DNA of 64,000 nt from Symbiodinium sp. CCMP2592 (taxonomy: Eukaryota; Sar; Dinophyceae; Suessiales; Symbiodiniaceae). This document shows positions 32,897 to 45,035 of this stretch, in pieces (position 1 is the stretch's first letter; each line of letters begins with the position of its first letter). Location: the NCBI GenBank assembly GCA_905221615.1, contig CAJNDT010005831.1, positions 231,501-295,500 on the forward strand, in the 5' to 3' direction. Below the pieces are notes generated by a model that was not told the DNA's origin, ran no database searches, and worked only from the letters and a program-made list of their open reading frames with translations. Both the position numbers and the translations under genes were made by a program.

Positions 32897-34300
32897 GGTG
32901 TTCGGCACATACGGGTGGGTTGGAATGACCACTTCCGCGCGCAGGATGCCGGTCTGCCCAGCCGTTGGGGCGAGTGGCTTGAGCATGTACTGGAGGTCAC
33001 GGCTGCTGAGTTGTGAGTGATACCAGGTCGTACCTACCATGTTGCTGTCGGGTCCGCCCTGTGAACTTGACACGTTCAGTGTTTGGATTTCGGACCGGTC
33101 CGTCGTGCCTGCAACCGTGGAGACAAGGGATTGCCAGTCAGAGTTGCCAGTGTTGAGTCACACTTCCAGGGCGGTAAGAAACGCAACTGCCTTATTCCTC
33201 AGGCGCGCGGTCTGCCAGGCAGTCACTGCCAGCAGTTTTCTTGCCAGCGCAGAAGAGTACCTCGGCAGAGTGAGGGACGGGGATGTTGAGGGAATCGATA
33301 ATTGTGTTGGGGCCTCGTGTGGGACAGCATGTTCGACCTCAGTGCGAAAGATCGCTCCAGATCGCAGGCGCGATAGGCATGGTGCTGTTGCATTTAGGTC
33401 TCGACGATCTGGGGCAACATCCTGCACCTCGGCAAGATGGTGTTTGTGCGGCACGGACCACCAACAGAAATCTGACCACAGGTTTTGGCGGTCGAAGGTT
33501 GCGAAACCATGTTCGAAAGAACATGTAGATAAGTCGCTGTGGAGCGGGGGATGGCAACTGTGCAGGCATACTTGGCACAAGTGCAGAAAGTAACGAGACG
33601 TCGGACTGTTCTCTTGTGCTTGCCAGTGCTGTTTTGTTGAGATTTGCAGCATGCACATCCAGCCCTTCAAAGCAGTCTTAAAGCCCGAGTCTTTTGACGA
33701 GAGCGTCCCAATTGCACGCCCTGTCTGCACCATTCTCCACACTGCCACGGCTGTCATCGACGCTTCGGAGAGCCTTCACTCTTGGATTCGTACAGGTTGC
33801 GAAGCACTTCGTCCGAATTCGAATGGTCTCCGGCCTTGAAAGTCCGATGTGCCCAGGCAGATGCTGGAAGCTACAGTTCGTCAGCTCGAGGATCTATCCA
33901 GCGCTGGAGATTCTTCCGGCATGCTTCTTATTTCTTTCTATATAAGCTTCTCACTTCAGGCCATGCCAGTTTGGTGCTGCGAATCCAGACGGGTTCCGGG
34001 CCAGCAATTCTCTCCAGACGTTTGCACGAGCACCTTGTAAAGCTTTTTGCATCGTGGAGTAATCTGAAGAGTAGGTTATTGTGGGCTGCATACAGATCGT
34101 GGTTCAATTCGCCACTTGTTAGTCCACTGTCGCCCAAAATCTCTCAGTCTTGTATTCAGACTGTGAGACCCCATACTTGTTACGCTTAAAAGTTGCTGGA
34201 GACTGGAATCACCCTTCACCAGCAGGACATCGCAAGTCTTGCTGGGCAGCTCGAAAAGTTTGCCGGCGACTCGGTTGATCCCGTGAACGAACCTGTGACC
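32897..34300 (+). CDS. Unknown split gene, helical protein
   Basis: Several + strand segments look like consecutive exons. About 32897-33013 reads VRHIRVGWNDHFRAQDAG, then WGEWLEHVLEVTAAEL, and ends at a GTGAGT donor. About 33203-33300 reads FLASAEEYLGRVRDGDVE. About 33651-33803 reads MHIQPFKAVLKPESFDE, then TATAVIDASESLHSWIRT. About 33847-33920 reads QMLEATVRQLEDLSSAG. About 33970-34075 reads GPAILSRRLHEHLVKLFASW, and about 34187-34270 reads LLETGITLHQQDIASLAGQL. The segments are amphipathic helices with gene-like composition, in different frames separated by stops. I could not join every border in phase and do not recognise the family. Long minus-strand frames overlap at 33158-33757 but lack such regularity. 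Confidence 0.45.
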
Positions 34301-34699
34301 ACCTGATTCATTGTTTTCCTGCCCATATCATGGTCATCATGTTTATCGTGACCAAAAACTTCCAGGAACATGAGAACATCAGTCTTTCAGTTCCATCGGG
34401 ACCCTATGAGCAGGAGATGTGCTTTAATCATGGGTCCACCTGCACAGAGCCCTCCTTTGCGTCGTCGCAACACGTTCCCTGTCAGTGTTCGTCGTCACAG
34501 TGGTCACATGGAAAAGTGCATCAGAGTGGTTGCATGTTTTTCTCCAAGTATGTCACGAAAGCTGGCATGGCAAGGCTGTCGTTTCTGCATAAGGGGTCTG
34601 GATGACCAACCCCTCTCCCTCTCCCCCTACACCCGCTCTCTCCGTTGCTGAGTTGCTGATGTTGGATGTGATGGAACGTGATGATGGGTTGCATGTGGG

Positions 34700-34862
34700 A
34701 TGCCTGCAGCCCGCTCTGTGCCGCAGGGCCTTTCGTCCCCCTGCTGTCATCCAGTCCTGTCGAGGTCCAGGATGCCGAGACCGAGGCGCGTCCGCACCTC
34801 GTGCTTGCTGGCCTTCCGGGCCAGGGGCCCAGAGCTGTGAAGTTTCGGGGCTTTTGGCTTCT
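34700..34862 (+). CDS. Possible exon, unknown protein
   Basis: A + frame reads PFVPLLSSSPVEVQDAETEA, then RPHLVLAGLPGQGPRAVKFR. The composition is gene-like, but a second + frame is open over the same stretch and no borders were fixed. Confidence 0.25.
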
Positions 34863-35239
34863 CTGCGCTGGGCCGCACTTCAAGGCGCACTCTGCCGCCC
34901 GAGCCTCGACCTCTCCTCTGCGCTCTCATGGAGGAGCCGAGCAGATCGTTTCGTCTCGCTTTGAGAACTGGCAGCTTGACGCTCGGGAATGCCTTCTGCA
35001 GGATTGAGACTGCGTGAGTTACGGCTGGGACGAATGAACGGACACAGTTCCTCCAGTGCCCATTGGGTGGCAGACTGTACATAGACTCTGAGCATCTCTG
35101 AGCCGCAGAATGTTGACGACCAACGGTCTCAGCCCGACATGTCTCTTGAAGAAGAGAGGCAGGCTTGTTGCCCCGCTTTCGCGGTGTGGCCAGGGAAATG
35201 AACACATGGCGAGAGCCGCATGCATGGTCGATGCTCCAC

Positions 35240-35705
35240 ATCTCTAGTTACACTAGAGTCGGGGAAAGAGGCATTCGCAAGCGAATGGTCTGCAGGCCGA
35301 TGCATCAGAACCGAGTTGGACGCCCAGCGGTCTGAAGTAAGAACCCCTTCGGAGTCAGTTGCGTTTTGCCAATCACCATTGCCAGTGTTTCCCGTGCCGG
35401 AGCTGCGTGCATGTGGCAGAAGGCTCAGGGCCAGTGTAGGTATCGGGTCTCTCCGCTGTGCACTGTCCCGCCGCCATGGGAAGTGTCAGCCACCAGGCGG
35501 GATGTTCGTAACGTCCTTGTCGATGCATTGCATGCCGCCTCAGCAGCCGCACAGGCCAGAAGCTGCACAAGCGATCTTAATTGCCTCTAAGAAGATGACG
35601 GATGCTCCATGTGCGCAGTATGGAGTCGACAGAGTCGAAGGTTTTCGCAGGTTTCCGTGTTTAGAGCTGAGGGTTTTCTTGGTGAGAGAGTGCAGGTATT
35701 CGTGA
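35240..35705 (+). CDS. Possible hypothetical protein
   Basis: One + frame is open from 35220 to 35705. Its best part is near the start (LESGKEAFASEWSAG, then TELDAQRSEV). A second frame near 35460-35560 reads RRDVRNVLVDALHAASAAA. A split gene is plausible; no family was recognised. Confidence 0.25.
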
Positions 35706-35979
35706 CAAGCCGAGCAAGTCCCCTTTGACCCTATCGATTCAATGAGCTTTTCAGGACTCTTCCAAAATCCCAAGACCGCCGACTGCCCCCCTGTCCCTTG
35801 TCCCGGTGCCGCTACTATACCGGGCCAACCTTAGCTGGCCGTGGATTTGGCCATGGGACTGATGTCCGTAAAGCCATGCTTTCGTGAGTCGGTGTGTCTG
35901 GCCGCTCAAGACGTTGGCTCTTTCGGCACATGCGCAATTCCTCTCTGCATGTGTAACCTGTGTATGTAAGTATTTCAAC

Positions 35980-36149
35980 ATCTATTTGTCTGTTTGTCTG
36001 CCTATCTAACCATCTATCTATCTATCTATCTCTACGTATCTATCTACCTATCCATTTTTCTACCTATCTGTCTGTGTACACACAGTCATATGTAGGTGCA
36101 TTTGCATAACCAAATACATACATACATAAATAAGTATTGTATGATTATG

Positions 36150-36188
<39 letters not shown>

Positions 36189-36300
36189 AGGTAAATAGAT
36201 GAGTAAATAAGTAAATAGATACATGTATATATAAATATGTATATGTACACATGCACGTAGAACTGTATATGTATATATTATATATATATATATATGTATC
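35980..36300. repeat. TATC, GA and TA microsatellites
   Basis: TATC units (36005-36060), a GA run of about 17 units (36152-36187) and a TA run (36277-36295). Confidence 0.9.
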
Positions 36301-36313
36301 TTTCACTGGGCCA

Positions 36314-36544
36314 GGCTTCTGCTGTGAAGCGAGCGCCTCCTGTCCGCATCGATCCCGACGAGCTCCCCGCACGGGAGAAGTTCCGACTCATGCAGGCTGG
36401 CTCGGTCTCCCGTTCTTGGGCTGGTGGTGGGCGAGGAGGAGGAGGTTTACGTTCCGGTTCTTACCAGAAGGGGCCAAGGAGAAGGAGCCCAGGAATATCG
36501 ACATACGTACCTCCAAGAATGCCGTGCCCCGTGTGGTGCGTTGA
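36314..36544 (+). CDS. Probable C-terminal exon pair, unknown protein
   Basis: After an AG-G acceptor the + frame reads ASAVKRAPPVRIDPDELPAR, then EKFRLMQAG. About 90 bases later another frame, also after AG-G (near 36449), reads FTFRFLPEGAKEKEPRNID, then IRTSKNAVPRVVR, ending at TGA 36542-36544. A small intron with a GT or GC donor between them would reconcile the frames. The protein is basic. The family is not recognised. Confidence 0.4.
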   Translation, partial: GFCCEASASCPHRSRRAPRTGEVPTHAGWLGLPFLGWWWARRRRFTFRFLPEGAKEKEPRNIDIRTSKNAVPRVVR

Positions 36545-36559
36545 AACGTAGTTTGCATC

Positions 36560-37330
36560 CTGCGGCTTTGTAGATTGTAGGCATATTTAAGTACAAGGCA
36601 AACTGCCCATGATCTCCATTGATCCCCGTGTATGTATACTTCATAGAGTGTACAGCGTCCCCGAACCACACGTTGCAGACACATAATACAAACACATGTG
36701 TATGCATATGTTTCATGACTTTAAGAGATGATGCAGGAACATGTTTCATGACTTTAAGAGATAATGCAAGATAATGTAATGTAAGCAAAATGTAAGTAGC
36801 AGCAGGGTAAGACCAAGTAACTTGCTATAATGCAATCTATTAGTGCTATAGTACGAGGTAATATTGGATAACATAGTCCAAGATAAGGCGATACTAGATA
36901 AGGTAAGATCACACACCACACAATTGTAACATAGTCTGCTGTAACATGGGATAGAATGTTATAGATGGTATCTTATAGCATAAGATATTGTAACAGAACA
37001 TAATGGAATATAGTATCAGGGAGTGCATATTTCGGTATAACATATTACAATAGAGTAACATACAGGAGAGCATGACGTGACATAGAATGTCATGACATAA
37101 CATGATCGAACCTACAATAGTACAGATTACATGTACAAACTACTTTAGTATAACATCATATAATAGAACCTAGTATAAATCATACTTGTACGGTAGTATG
37201 CGGTAGCATCACATAGTGGAGCATAATGCCCTGCAGTATAGCATAAGATACCACAATGAATAGCATATACTGCACTATACTATAATAAAGTATAGTCTAG
37301 TTTGACATAGTATGACAAAACATAACAAGA
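36560..37330. other. AT-rich ACATAG/GTAT region without genes
   Basis: About 770 bases enriched in ACATA, GTATA and ATAGT words but not in register as a tandem repeat. Frames are short. No function is seen. Confidence 0.6.
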
Positions 37331-37499
37331 TGCAGTACCTATGGCCATATACAGTATGAATACATAGGCAAATACTGGAATGACTACAGCACATGAGTCA
37401 GTGGATACGTGTACGTGAACGGGTACTGAGATAGATAAGCAAGTAGGCAAACAGAGACTTAGATAACTAAAAAGCAAACAACTTCGGTAATCAAGTAGA

Positions 37500-38265
37500 C
37501 ACATAAACATGGGTACACAGGTGTATATGTACATTGCTGAGAAACACAGATGTATATATGAGTATATCTTTATATGTGTATATGTATATATGTATATGTG
37601 TTTATGTATATGTATGTGTATATGTATATGCATAGGTACGTGTATATGTTTGCACATATACAACGTACATGTATACATACATGCATCATACATACCTGCA
37701 TATTTACATACTTATATACATGCCCACATATATATATATATATATATACGCACAGAGACACATATGTACACACACACACGCTAGCACGGAGGCGCGTACA
37801 TTCGCAAAATCATCCATGCATCCATGCGCGCGTCTCTTCTCATGTTGCTTTGTCTGTCTGCCTGTCTGCGTGCCGAACTGCCTGGCTGTCTGCTTGCCTG
37901 CCTGCACGCCTGCCTGTCTGTCCGTGCGGTTGCCTGCCGGCAGTGTCACTCAGCAGTCTCTTTGCTTCTCTCTTCGAGTATATTCATGTAGCTGTAATTT
38001 GTCCATCTCTTCGTATCTCTATGTGCGCTTGCAACGTATCTCTTTCGATAGTCGCAGTTTTCACTTACCCCGCATGGATTTGTTTGCTAACCTGGATCTC
38101 TGTACCCGGCTTTCGTACGATATCTCCACCCCGTGTCTTCTTTTTGCGGATCTGTCTGCCAAACTTCTTCTCTGTGCGTGTCGGTACGACGCCTTTCTCT
38201 CCAGCATTTCATCTCTCTCTCTCTCTCTCTCCCTCTCTCTCTCCCTCTCTCGCTCTCTATGACTT
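37500..38265. repeat. TATG, CTGC and CT microsatellites
   Basis: TATATG units with a TA run (37550-37750), CTGCCTGT units (37850-37940) and a CT run (38208-38260). Long open frames across this stretch are low-complexity and are not genes. Confidence 0.85.
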
Positions 38266-38269
38266 CCGC

Positions 38270-39430
38270 TCTGTCTCCGCATCTGACTTCCGCTTTGTCT
38301 CTGTATCTCTTCTGTCCGTCTTGCGCACTTGTCGCGATTTTGTTTGCAGTCCATCTCGCTTTATGTCTGTTTTCGCGTTCGAGGCATACCTGTTTATCGG
38401 CGCTTGATAAAGCAACCGAGTCAAACTGTGTGGGGGTAGGAGCCAGGTGTCAAGTGATTGTATAAAACTTGCAGAGTTAGCACGGTGATTTCATTTAGCT
38501 CTACCAACTTGCACTTGAAGGTGCCTTGGGCTCGAGCGCTACTATTTTGAAGTCACGACTCCAGTTCCCGCTGTCTGCTCCAAGTCCCACGTGTGTGATC
38601 CATCCTCCTGCCTATCCTCTTGTCTGTGCCGTTGGCCACTGGACATTTAGCACCGGTCTGCCTTGATCGTGACCTAAGTTAAAAAGCTGAACTCTAAACC
38701 CGGAGCCACAGCCCAACTTAAGTGCTCTTCCGTCACGGCGCAGTCCCTGAACCTGGAAGCCGCCTGCATCCCCAAGCGGTTGCTTTCGGATCCCCAGAAG
38801 GCCCGGCCACAGTGGTAGAGTTGTTATGATCAGTCTTGCCTGATTTTCGTCATCAGCCGTCGCCAGTGCTACTGGTGCCATTGCTGTTTCTTATCCAATC
38901 CATATTAGTAGTTTTCTAGTCTCACTACATCTATTGCTAGCGCTGTTGTGCTTCGGTGATGAATTTAAATGCTGCCATGATCGTCGTTATGTTATTGTTG
39001 CCTTTATGCCGAATAGAGACAGTGGAGATTGCTGGGGGAGTGAATCTGCTGTAGGGGCTATAAGGCTGGGCTTCGTCCATGTGCATGCAGGGCAGGGGCG
39101 AATAGCGTGTGGGGAAGTACGGCCTATAAGGTTCTTCACGCACTGTTGCAAACTCGGCTGGGTCGGGAACGAGTTCAGGTCCAGGTTGCCTCAAGGTGAG
39201 ACTGAAGATAGGTCAGGTATACCGCAAGGGATGACAGCAATCTTAGCAAAAAGGGTTGACAGAGATCATCCTTTTTGCATGTTGGTTGAGGCCGAGCCTG
39301 AACGCAAACGTGCATTCCTTTTGGCGGGCCATCTAACGGCTGGGCTCTTTTTTCTAAATCATTTTTTAAATCCTGCCCGAACAAATTTTATCGCCTCAAG
39401 AAGACCGAGTCGGCAACGGCAATAAACTGC
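38270..39430. other. No supported gene
   Basis: An uninterrupted + frame of 163 codons runs from 38934 to 39425 (late part EPERKRAFLLAGHLTAG), but it has no recognised motif and no supported start. Confidence 0.3.
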
Positions 39431-39433
39431 CTT

Positions 39434-39732
39434 TTGGCCTGCTCGATGCCTAGTTCGCCCGCGTCTCTGAGCTCTTCCAGCCGTTCTGGGCAGACCCCAG
39501 CTACCAGGCCGTTGCTTTGTGCATTCTCAGCTTGGTTCGTTGCATACCTCTTTGAGAATCAAACCGAGCTTCCGAGGATATGGTCATGCTGCGCCGGCTG
39601 AGGCGGCAACAGAATAGAGAGGGCAGCAACGAGCACGCAGAGCACATGGAGCGCGAGCGCATGGGGCGCGAGGAGCGCGAGGGGCAGCAGAGGGCAGAGG
39701 CGGCAGAGGTGGAGTCCATACCACAAGATTGA
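39434..39732 (+). CDS. Probable C-terminal exons, Arg/Glu-rich helix
   Basis: A + frame after CCTAG reads FARVSELFQPFWADPSYQAV (about 39452-39530). A second frame from about 39582 reads MLRRLRRQQNREGSNEHAEH, then ERERMGREEREGQQRAEAAE, ending at a TGA near 39730. The last part is a charged single-helix type sequence. The two could join over a short intron. The family is not recognised. Confidence 0.35.
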
Positions 39733-39771
39733 GGACAGTGTTGGGAGCCTTGGACAGTAAAATTAGGGCTT

Positions 39772-40122
39772 GTGGCGGATATGTGCAATTCTGACAGAGC
39801 GAGTGCGCTCAGGATGATGGCTTCTGGAGCCAGATGGATAGAGAGCATCCTTTGGCGGAAAGTCATAGGATGTGCGACAGCAGCAGAAGACTGTAAAGAC
39901 GGTCAGAGCTCGAGTCAGGCTCGAAACAGGCCCCCCATCACCGTCGTGGTGTTTTTTCCCAGGCTGAGCCCCTGTACAAAGCAATTCTGCCTAGTCAAGC
40001 CGTGCCCAGGGTGTCAAGGTTTTCAGTTGCAGAGCCTAATAACGCGAGAGGTTTACTTTACAAATGAAGGTTGCAAGCGTTGTCACGCGCAGAAAGTCAG
40101 AGAGAGACTTTTCTGCGGATGA
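39772..40122 (+). CDS. Possible small Cys-containing protein
   Basis: An open + frame of 116 codons starts at an ATG. The C-terminal half has cysteines in pairs (CTKQFCLVKPCPGC, then CKRCHAQ), which could bind a metal. There is no recognised family, and the N-terminal half is unremarkable. It could be chance. Confidence 0.25.
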   Translation: MADMCNSDRASALRMMASGARWIESILWRKVIGCATAAEDCKDGQSSSQARNRPPITVVVFFPRLSPCTKQFCLVKPCPGCQGFQLQSLITREVYFTNEGCKRCHAQKVRERLFCG

Positions 40123-40129
40123 AGGGCTA

Positions 40130-40840
40130 TCGTGGTAGCCTCGTGGTAGCCACCAGATATGTCGAGGGCACCATCCATTTAACCAAAATTCGTTTCCTAT
40201 CAATTTTGCAGCGTGCGTCCATAGATGCGAGATCGCACACCAATTCTTTACAAAGCATGACGTGGCCGGATTTGGGATGTCCCTCCAAAATCACCGACAT
40301 TGTGTAACGTTGTCTATGTGAGCATCAAGCATTGGGAAGCTTCCCAAAGTCGCAAAAGCAGCGGGGACCGGTCTTTCGGAGATCCGATGAAGTGTCGGAT
40401 CTCTTTTGGCTGTGGCAAATGCTGTCTAACAGCTGAATTCCCGTCATCTCACTGCACCAGACCCACCAGGCGGGCCTCCCATCCTTGGGGAAACTGCAAG
40501 AGCCGTCTTTCTCAACCACTTCAGCTCTGTCCATCTGTCAAGCCGCAGTGACTGGGTCTTCAGTCATGCTGGCATGCACTATCTCGCATGAGCAGACGGC
40601 TCGGAACTGTGTACTTGCGCGCTGAAGGCGGACCCAACAACCTCCCATTTCTTGCGTGGCCGAGGTGCATCCAGCCGCCCGCCCCTGCTGCGGCAGCGCC
40701 CGCGTGAGGTGCAGCACGGATCTGGTAGTACGCACGCTTTGCTTAGATGCGTCTTGCGTGCTTCATGAGGTTGGCGCTATGCTGGTATGAAGTATCACCT
40801 AGTGACATAGTGAGCTAGTGGAGAGATCCATTTGTTGATG
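40130..40840. other. No recognised feature
   Basis: Short open frames on both strands, none supported. Confidence 0.35.
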
Positions 40841-40847
40841 TTCAGGC

Positions 40848-41240
40848 GCCTGTGAATTTTCTACAAGATGCGGCGACTCTCGACCCCGCAAAGCTCGAAG
40901 CCCCAAAAGTGGCAGGGGGGGCGGGGGGGGTGGCGCAAGGCTCCGCGACCTCCGCTGAAGCGAATGCAGCTGGGGCCTCAGGATGCAAATGCGTTGTGCG
41001 ACGATGCAAGCCCCAAAGCTGCTTTAGAGCGGACAAGTGCAAGAGCAACCCGATAGCAGCGTTATTCAACCAGTTGAGATGCAGCCGGACCCCCCTACAC
41101 ACTCGAAATCCAACCAAAACAGGACTGTGTCCTCAAGTGCTGCTACTCAAAGGCCTTTGCCCAACGCCAAACTTTGGCAGAGGCCCGCATCCGAGCATGT
41201 TCGTGGTTTGGAGCGAATTCCGTGCTGGTAGATGTTCGTG
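40848..41240 (+). CDS. Possible exons, Ala/Gly-rich protein
   Basis: A + frame reads NFLQDAATLDPAKLEAPKVA, then an Ala/Gly/Ser stretch, to about 40985. From about 41037 another frame reads MQEQPDSSVIQPVEMQPDPP, then ATQRPLPNAKLWQRPASEHV. Both look gene-like and could be joined by splicing. A run of G at 40916-40930 may distort one frame. No family was recognised. Confidence 0.3.
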
Positions 41241-41249
41241 CATGTATGT

Positions 41250-42117
41250 ATGCTGAAAAACTCAGCTACTTGACCTGTTCTCCGTTGTCATTCCTCTCAC
41301 AGTGTGAGCCTGCTGTTAGAGAGCGAAGGGGCCCGGCGCGACGTAAAGGATCCTCAGTGCGGTAGAGCTCAAAGCTTGTCGTCGAGCATGAGAGAGAATC
41401 TCAACATGCCGAGATCCAAGCCCCTGGTGGCCTGGAGCTTGGATCTGCAGAGTGGAGTTCGCAAAGTCCGAGAAGTCGCGGATGCGATTTAGGTCTTGAG
41501 GGGTCGCGTCAACTGAAACCGGACCGCGCGAATCGAAGCTGTGGCAGTCATATGCCGTCTGCCTGGGAAGCTTCGAGACATCCAGGCGCCGAAGTCGCTG
41601 CCCAAAGCCGGAGTGGGGGCGAAGGCTCGGATGGTCGGATGGTGTCTTAAGCCTAGCAAGTTGCCGCAGCATTCCGCCTCTCTCATCATTAAGTCACAGT
41701 GTTGTCCTTCGATGCCGGTGAGTAGACTGGCCTGTAGCCTGCTCTGTTGAGAGTGCTGCTGAAGTCGGCCAGGTACGGTTGCTTGCAAAGGCGAGGACCG
41801 CAGGAAGTCAGAGGGCACAGCACGCACGGCACGCACATCACGCACAGCACGCCGGTTCGCGCGAGCTTTGTCAGGCGACGGCGCGTCCACCAGGTCTCGT
41901 GCTTCCCAAAGCCAAGACGGTGCCGAAGGCCAAGGCTGCATCCAGCTCAACGAAGGCCTGGGCCAACGTGGACCCGTGCGAATGAGACCTGGGGGGGTGG
42001 GAGTGTTTTCGATTCCAGGTCGCGGTACCCCTGGGAGCTCCGCTAGGTGCCTCCGCAGGCCGCAAGCTCTGTCATCTCCTTGGCCTGGAGACAGGGTGGG
42101 AACTACTGTGATTCTTG
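41250..42117. other. No supported gene
   Basis: The best + strand segment is at about 41872-41990 (PKAKTVPKAKAASSSTKAW, then a stop). GCACGCAC repeats lie at 41818-41855. Nothing is firm. Confidence 0.3.
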
Positions 42118-42140
42118 GGCTCATAGCCGTTTTGGCTTCC
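42118..42140 (+). other. Possible relic of the dinoflagellate spliced leader
   Basis: TAGCCGTTTTGGCT here resembles the core of the 22-base dinoflagellate spliced leader (TAGCCATTTTGGCT in the conserved sequence) with one difference inside this 14-base core. The flanks match poorly. Relic leaders mark genes that were reinserted from mRNA. A small Cys-rich ORF starts 120 bases downstream. This may be coincidence. Confidence 0.2.
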
Positions 42141-42260
42141 GAAGCTTGCCAAAGGAGCCAAGGGCGTTCAAGCCATGGGCACCGAAGCCCTGAAGCAATG
42201 CATCAGCCACCACGGCAGCACATCGGAATGAAGACGGTGCATCTATAACTTGTGTAAAGC

Positions 42261-42485
42261 ATGGAGCTAAAATCCGTGAAGCCATGCGGCCAGTGCACGT
42301 CTGGCTCCAAGACTAGGTTGTGCTGCACAGCGTCTTGCAGCTTTGAACATGAAAGTCCCCGCAGCTGTGCGCCCGCCATCTGTTCAGAGGCCTTGGCGAT
42401 CTCTGGGTCGTGCAAGACAGCACCGAGCTGTTGCAACAACAGCCCTACGGCCCCTGCGCATGCGCCGGGCCGAGAGGCGCAGTGA
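42261..42485 (+). CDS. Possible small Cys-rich protein
   Basis: From the ATG at 42261 a 74-codon frame contains many cysteines (CGQCTSGSKTRLCCTASC, then further single and paired Cys). It has no hydrophobic signal peptide and no recognised family. It follows a possible spliced-leader relic at 42118-42140. It competes with other open frames on both strands. Confidence 0.2.
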   Translation: MELKSVKPCGQCTSGSKTRLCCTASCSFEHESPRSCAPAICSEALAISGSCKTAPSCCNNSPTAPAHAPGREAQ

Positions 42486-42840
42486 AGGGCGAAAGAAGCT
42501 CTGCCGGGCCGGTCTGCTCCTCTCAGCTCTGGGGTCAGGCCGTTCCGGCCGTCCAGGCCATGGCTTGTTATCGGCTCCGCGGGTTACGCCAAAGCACGCG
42601 GTCGCCAGGTGCTCCCGGCAGTGAGTACTCATGGAAGCGCCGCATGTTGCAAAGCAGGCTCGGCACTGCCGCGTTCCGGCAGAGATGACCGAGGATGAGG
42701 CCTTCTCTTCTAGGCTTTGCGATGAGCCAGGTCTTATGCATTTCCACAGGAAGCCACGGATGCAGTGGATGACACCGGTGGAGGGGAGGTCCAGGCGGTG
42801 GGAGTGTAGGTCTTGCTGATGCGAGGATTATGCTGCAGTC

Positions 42841-43760
42841 GTGGCACGTCCCACAGAAATCGCATGTTGCCTTTGCAGGGCAATGCATGCCCTGGTGTGT
42901 CAAGCCAAAGCCGCACGCTGGCAGGATGGGCGACGGAGCTACGAGACCTGCCGCTCGTCTGCACCGTGGGTCTCTGGCCTCTGGCCTCTGGCCCTGGCAC
43001 TGAAGACATCGCATTGTCTGCTGCCTGAAGGTGTTGGCTCCTATGCCTGGCTCTACGACAAACAGGCCTGGGATTGGAGACTGCAGACTTCCCTCAAGAC
43101 AATGCCTGAGCTCTGTGGCCTACGCCAGGGCTACGACTGGACCGAACTCGCGGGTCGAAGAGAGAAAGGGCCCAAGACCTCTGTGGCATTGATCATAGGC
43201 AGGGCGCCTTGCCTAAGCCTATCAGCCCAGCAATCTGCCTGTGATGTGCTTTGCGCCGGACCTGAGCAGAGGTTTGCCCCGGAGTTATCGGAGTTTGCGG
43301 GCAGTGAACTTCAGTACGCGAAACCGTGATGTTGTTGGGAGGCTACTTGGGCCACCACTTCGCTGGTCTCCAGCAACCTTGGATAGGCTTTGTGGCACAG
43401 AACAGGATGTTGTTCCGTTGCAGTTTTCGTCAATTCCTGCAGCTCTGACTGCAATCGGCACGAAGCATGGTGCAGCGTTGCTATGCTTCGTCTCTCCAGC
43501 CGAGCTCGATGTCGGGTTCAGTGGCTTCTGACCTGGCTTCAATCTCCCAATGCACCAAACTAAACTAGTCACTCAACCAAGATCCTCACACGCAAAGCTC
43601 TGAAGCCCTGCAAGCCCAATGTGACGCTTGCAACTCAGCTTCGGAGAACTTCGTGCGTGCGGTCGAGACGGAGCTCGAGCTAGCGTTGCTGAAGGCCGGT
43701 TCCAGGTTTCTGGGTTTGGGTGCTTTGTTCTCCTAGAGATGAATGCTTCGCAGGAGTGGC
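42841..43760 (+). CDS. Unknown split gene
   Basis: A + frame from 42841 is open for 162 codons. Its later part is gene-like (EGVGSYAWLYDKQAWDW, then MPELCGLRQGYDWTELAG). A second frame at about 43370-43531 reads LDRLCGTEQDVVPLQFSS, then IPAALTAIGTKHGAALLCF. A third at about 43575-43715 reads SSEALQAQCDACNSASENF, then VRAVETELELALLKAG. The shifts in frame fit short introns. The family is not recognised. Confidence 0.35.
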
Positions 43761-43769
43761 GCATGATAT

Positions 43770-45035
43770 CGGAAGTTGAGTGCTTAAGATGCCAGCTGCC
43801 ACCTCCGCTCAGGGCAACAGTTCCCCGACTCTCATCTCTTATAGTCGTTGCAGGTCTAGTTGGCAAATCGAAAAGTGCTGCTTGTCCTGGCTCTCCGTTT
43901 TGTTTGTCTGCATCCTTTTCCGGCTTGAACCGCAACGATAGTCTTTGCGTCTGACCTGGGGCTGCTATCTTTGACTGGCACCTCTTGCTGCTTCCAAGCT
44001 TGTTTTTCCTCCATTTGCGGCTTGTGCCGGCGATCTCCCAGTACCTACAGCGACCTGCAGCAATCCGGGTCCGTGTACCTTAGCTCGAAGATGCGCCATA
44101 CACTGCTGTGTACATCCCGGGGCTGAAAAGCATGGCTATTGTACCCCTGGCCCGATCGCGCAAGGCGGGAGCCATGATTCCGGAGAACTTTGGCAACCTG
44201 TGCAGGCGACTGCTCGCTTGCATGCGCAGCGGCGTAGCAAGTCATGACATGCTGCAGGGGATTGCAGGGCAGGGTGTGCAGCAGCGGAGTTAGCATGTTG
44301 GTCGCCTTTACAGGCTGCGATGGAGCCGTGTTGGCCGAACGGACGGCGGCGCGAGGCGCCTAAAGCGGACAGTACAAACAAGAACCAATCAGGCAATATA
44401 GCAACGAGGTATGCGCATGCACATACTGTATTGCTCCAGGTCGAGTCTCTGAAGCTGCACAAAAAACCAACAAAGGATCTCTCACACAACAACTCTTCGA
44501 AATTCTCTCGTTTTCAACCACTGAGCTGATGTGCCCAGGTCAGTGCAGCTTGTGCCCCTGGCCTTGTTTGTACGAAGCGTAGTGCAGCGTGTCCATGTGC
44601 CTTCTTCGACGACAGAGAAGACAGAAACTTTAAACACACCGGAATCATGGCAGCATGATCTTTGGGGCAGCTTTCTCGGCAGGTAATGTGGTTACCGGCC
44701 GCCTGATTGTTGGCAAGGACGTGCGACTCTGCGTGCAGGGATCGGAACTTCAGTCAAGAACCCAACTGCGCCGTTATCGGACGATCATGGGAATTACAAT
44801 CAGCCCAGAACTGCAGTCGTGTGCCTGCAGTTTTTTTTTCAACTCGAGCTGACGATCAGACAGACGACCAGTCGCCATAGGTTGATCCACGTCAGCTGTA
44901 TCTGTATAGTACTTTTACAGATCACCTGTGCCTCAACGCTTTCATAAATCTCCATCGACAGGCCTTGTGACTTGTGGCTGCTAAGCGCCAGGGGAAGCAA
45001 ACCCCACAGCAGTAGCGAGAATCTTTGTCACTGCC
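43770..45035. other. No firm gene
   Basis: A + frame near 44108-44293 (IPENFGNLCRRLLACMRSG) may be an exon. The rest shows nothing recognisable. Confidence 0.3.

Noticed and set aside
33158-33757. Minus-strand frame of 199 codons
   Set aside because: No family motif, and + strand exon-like segments with splice borders cover the same stretch.
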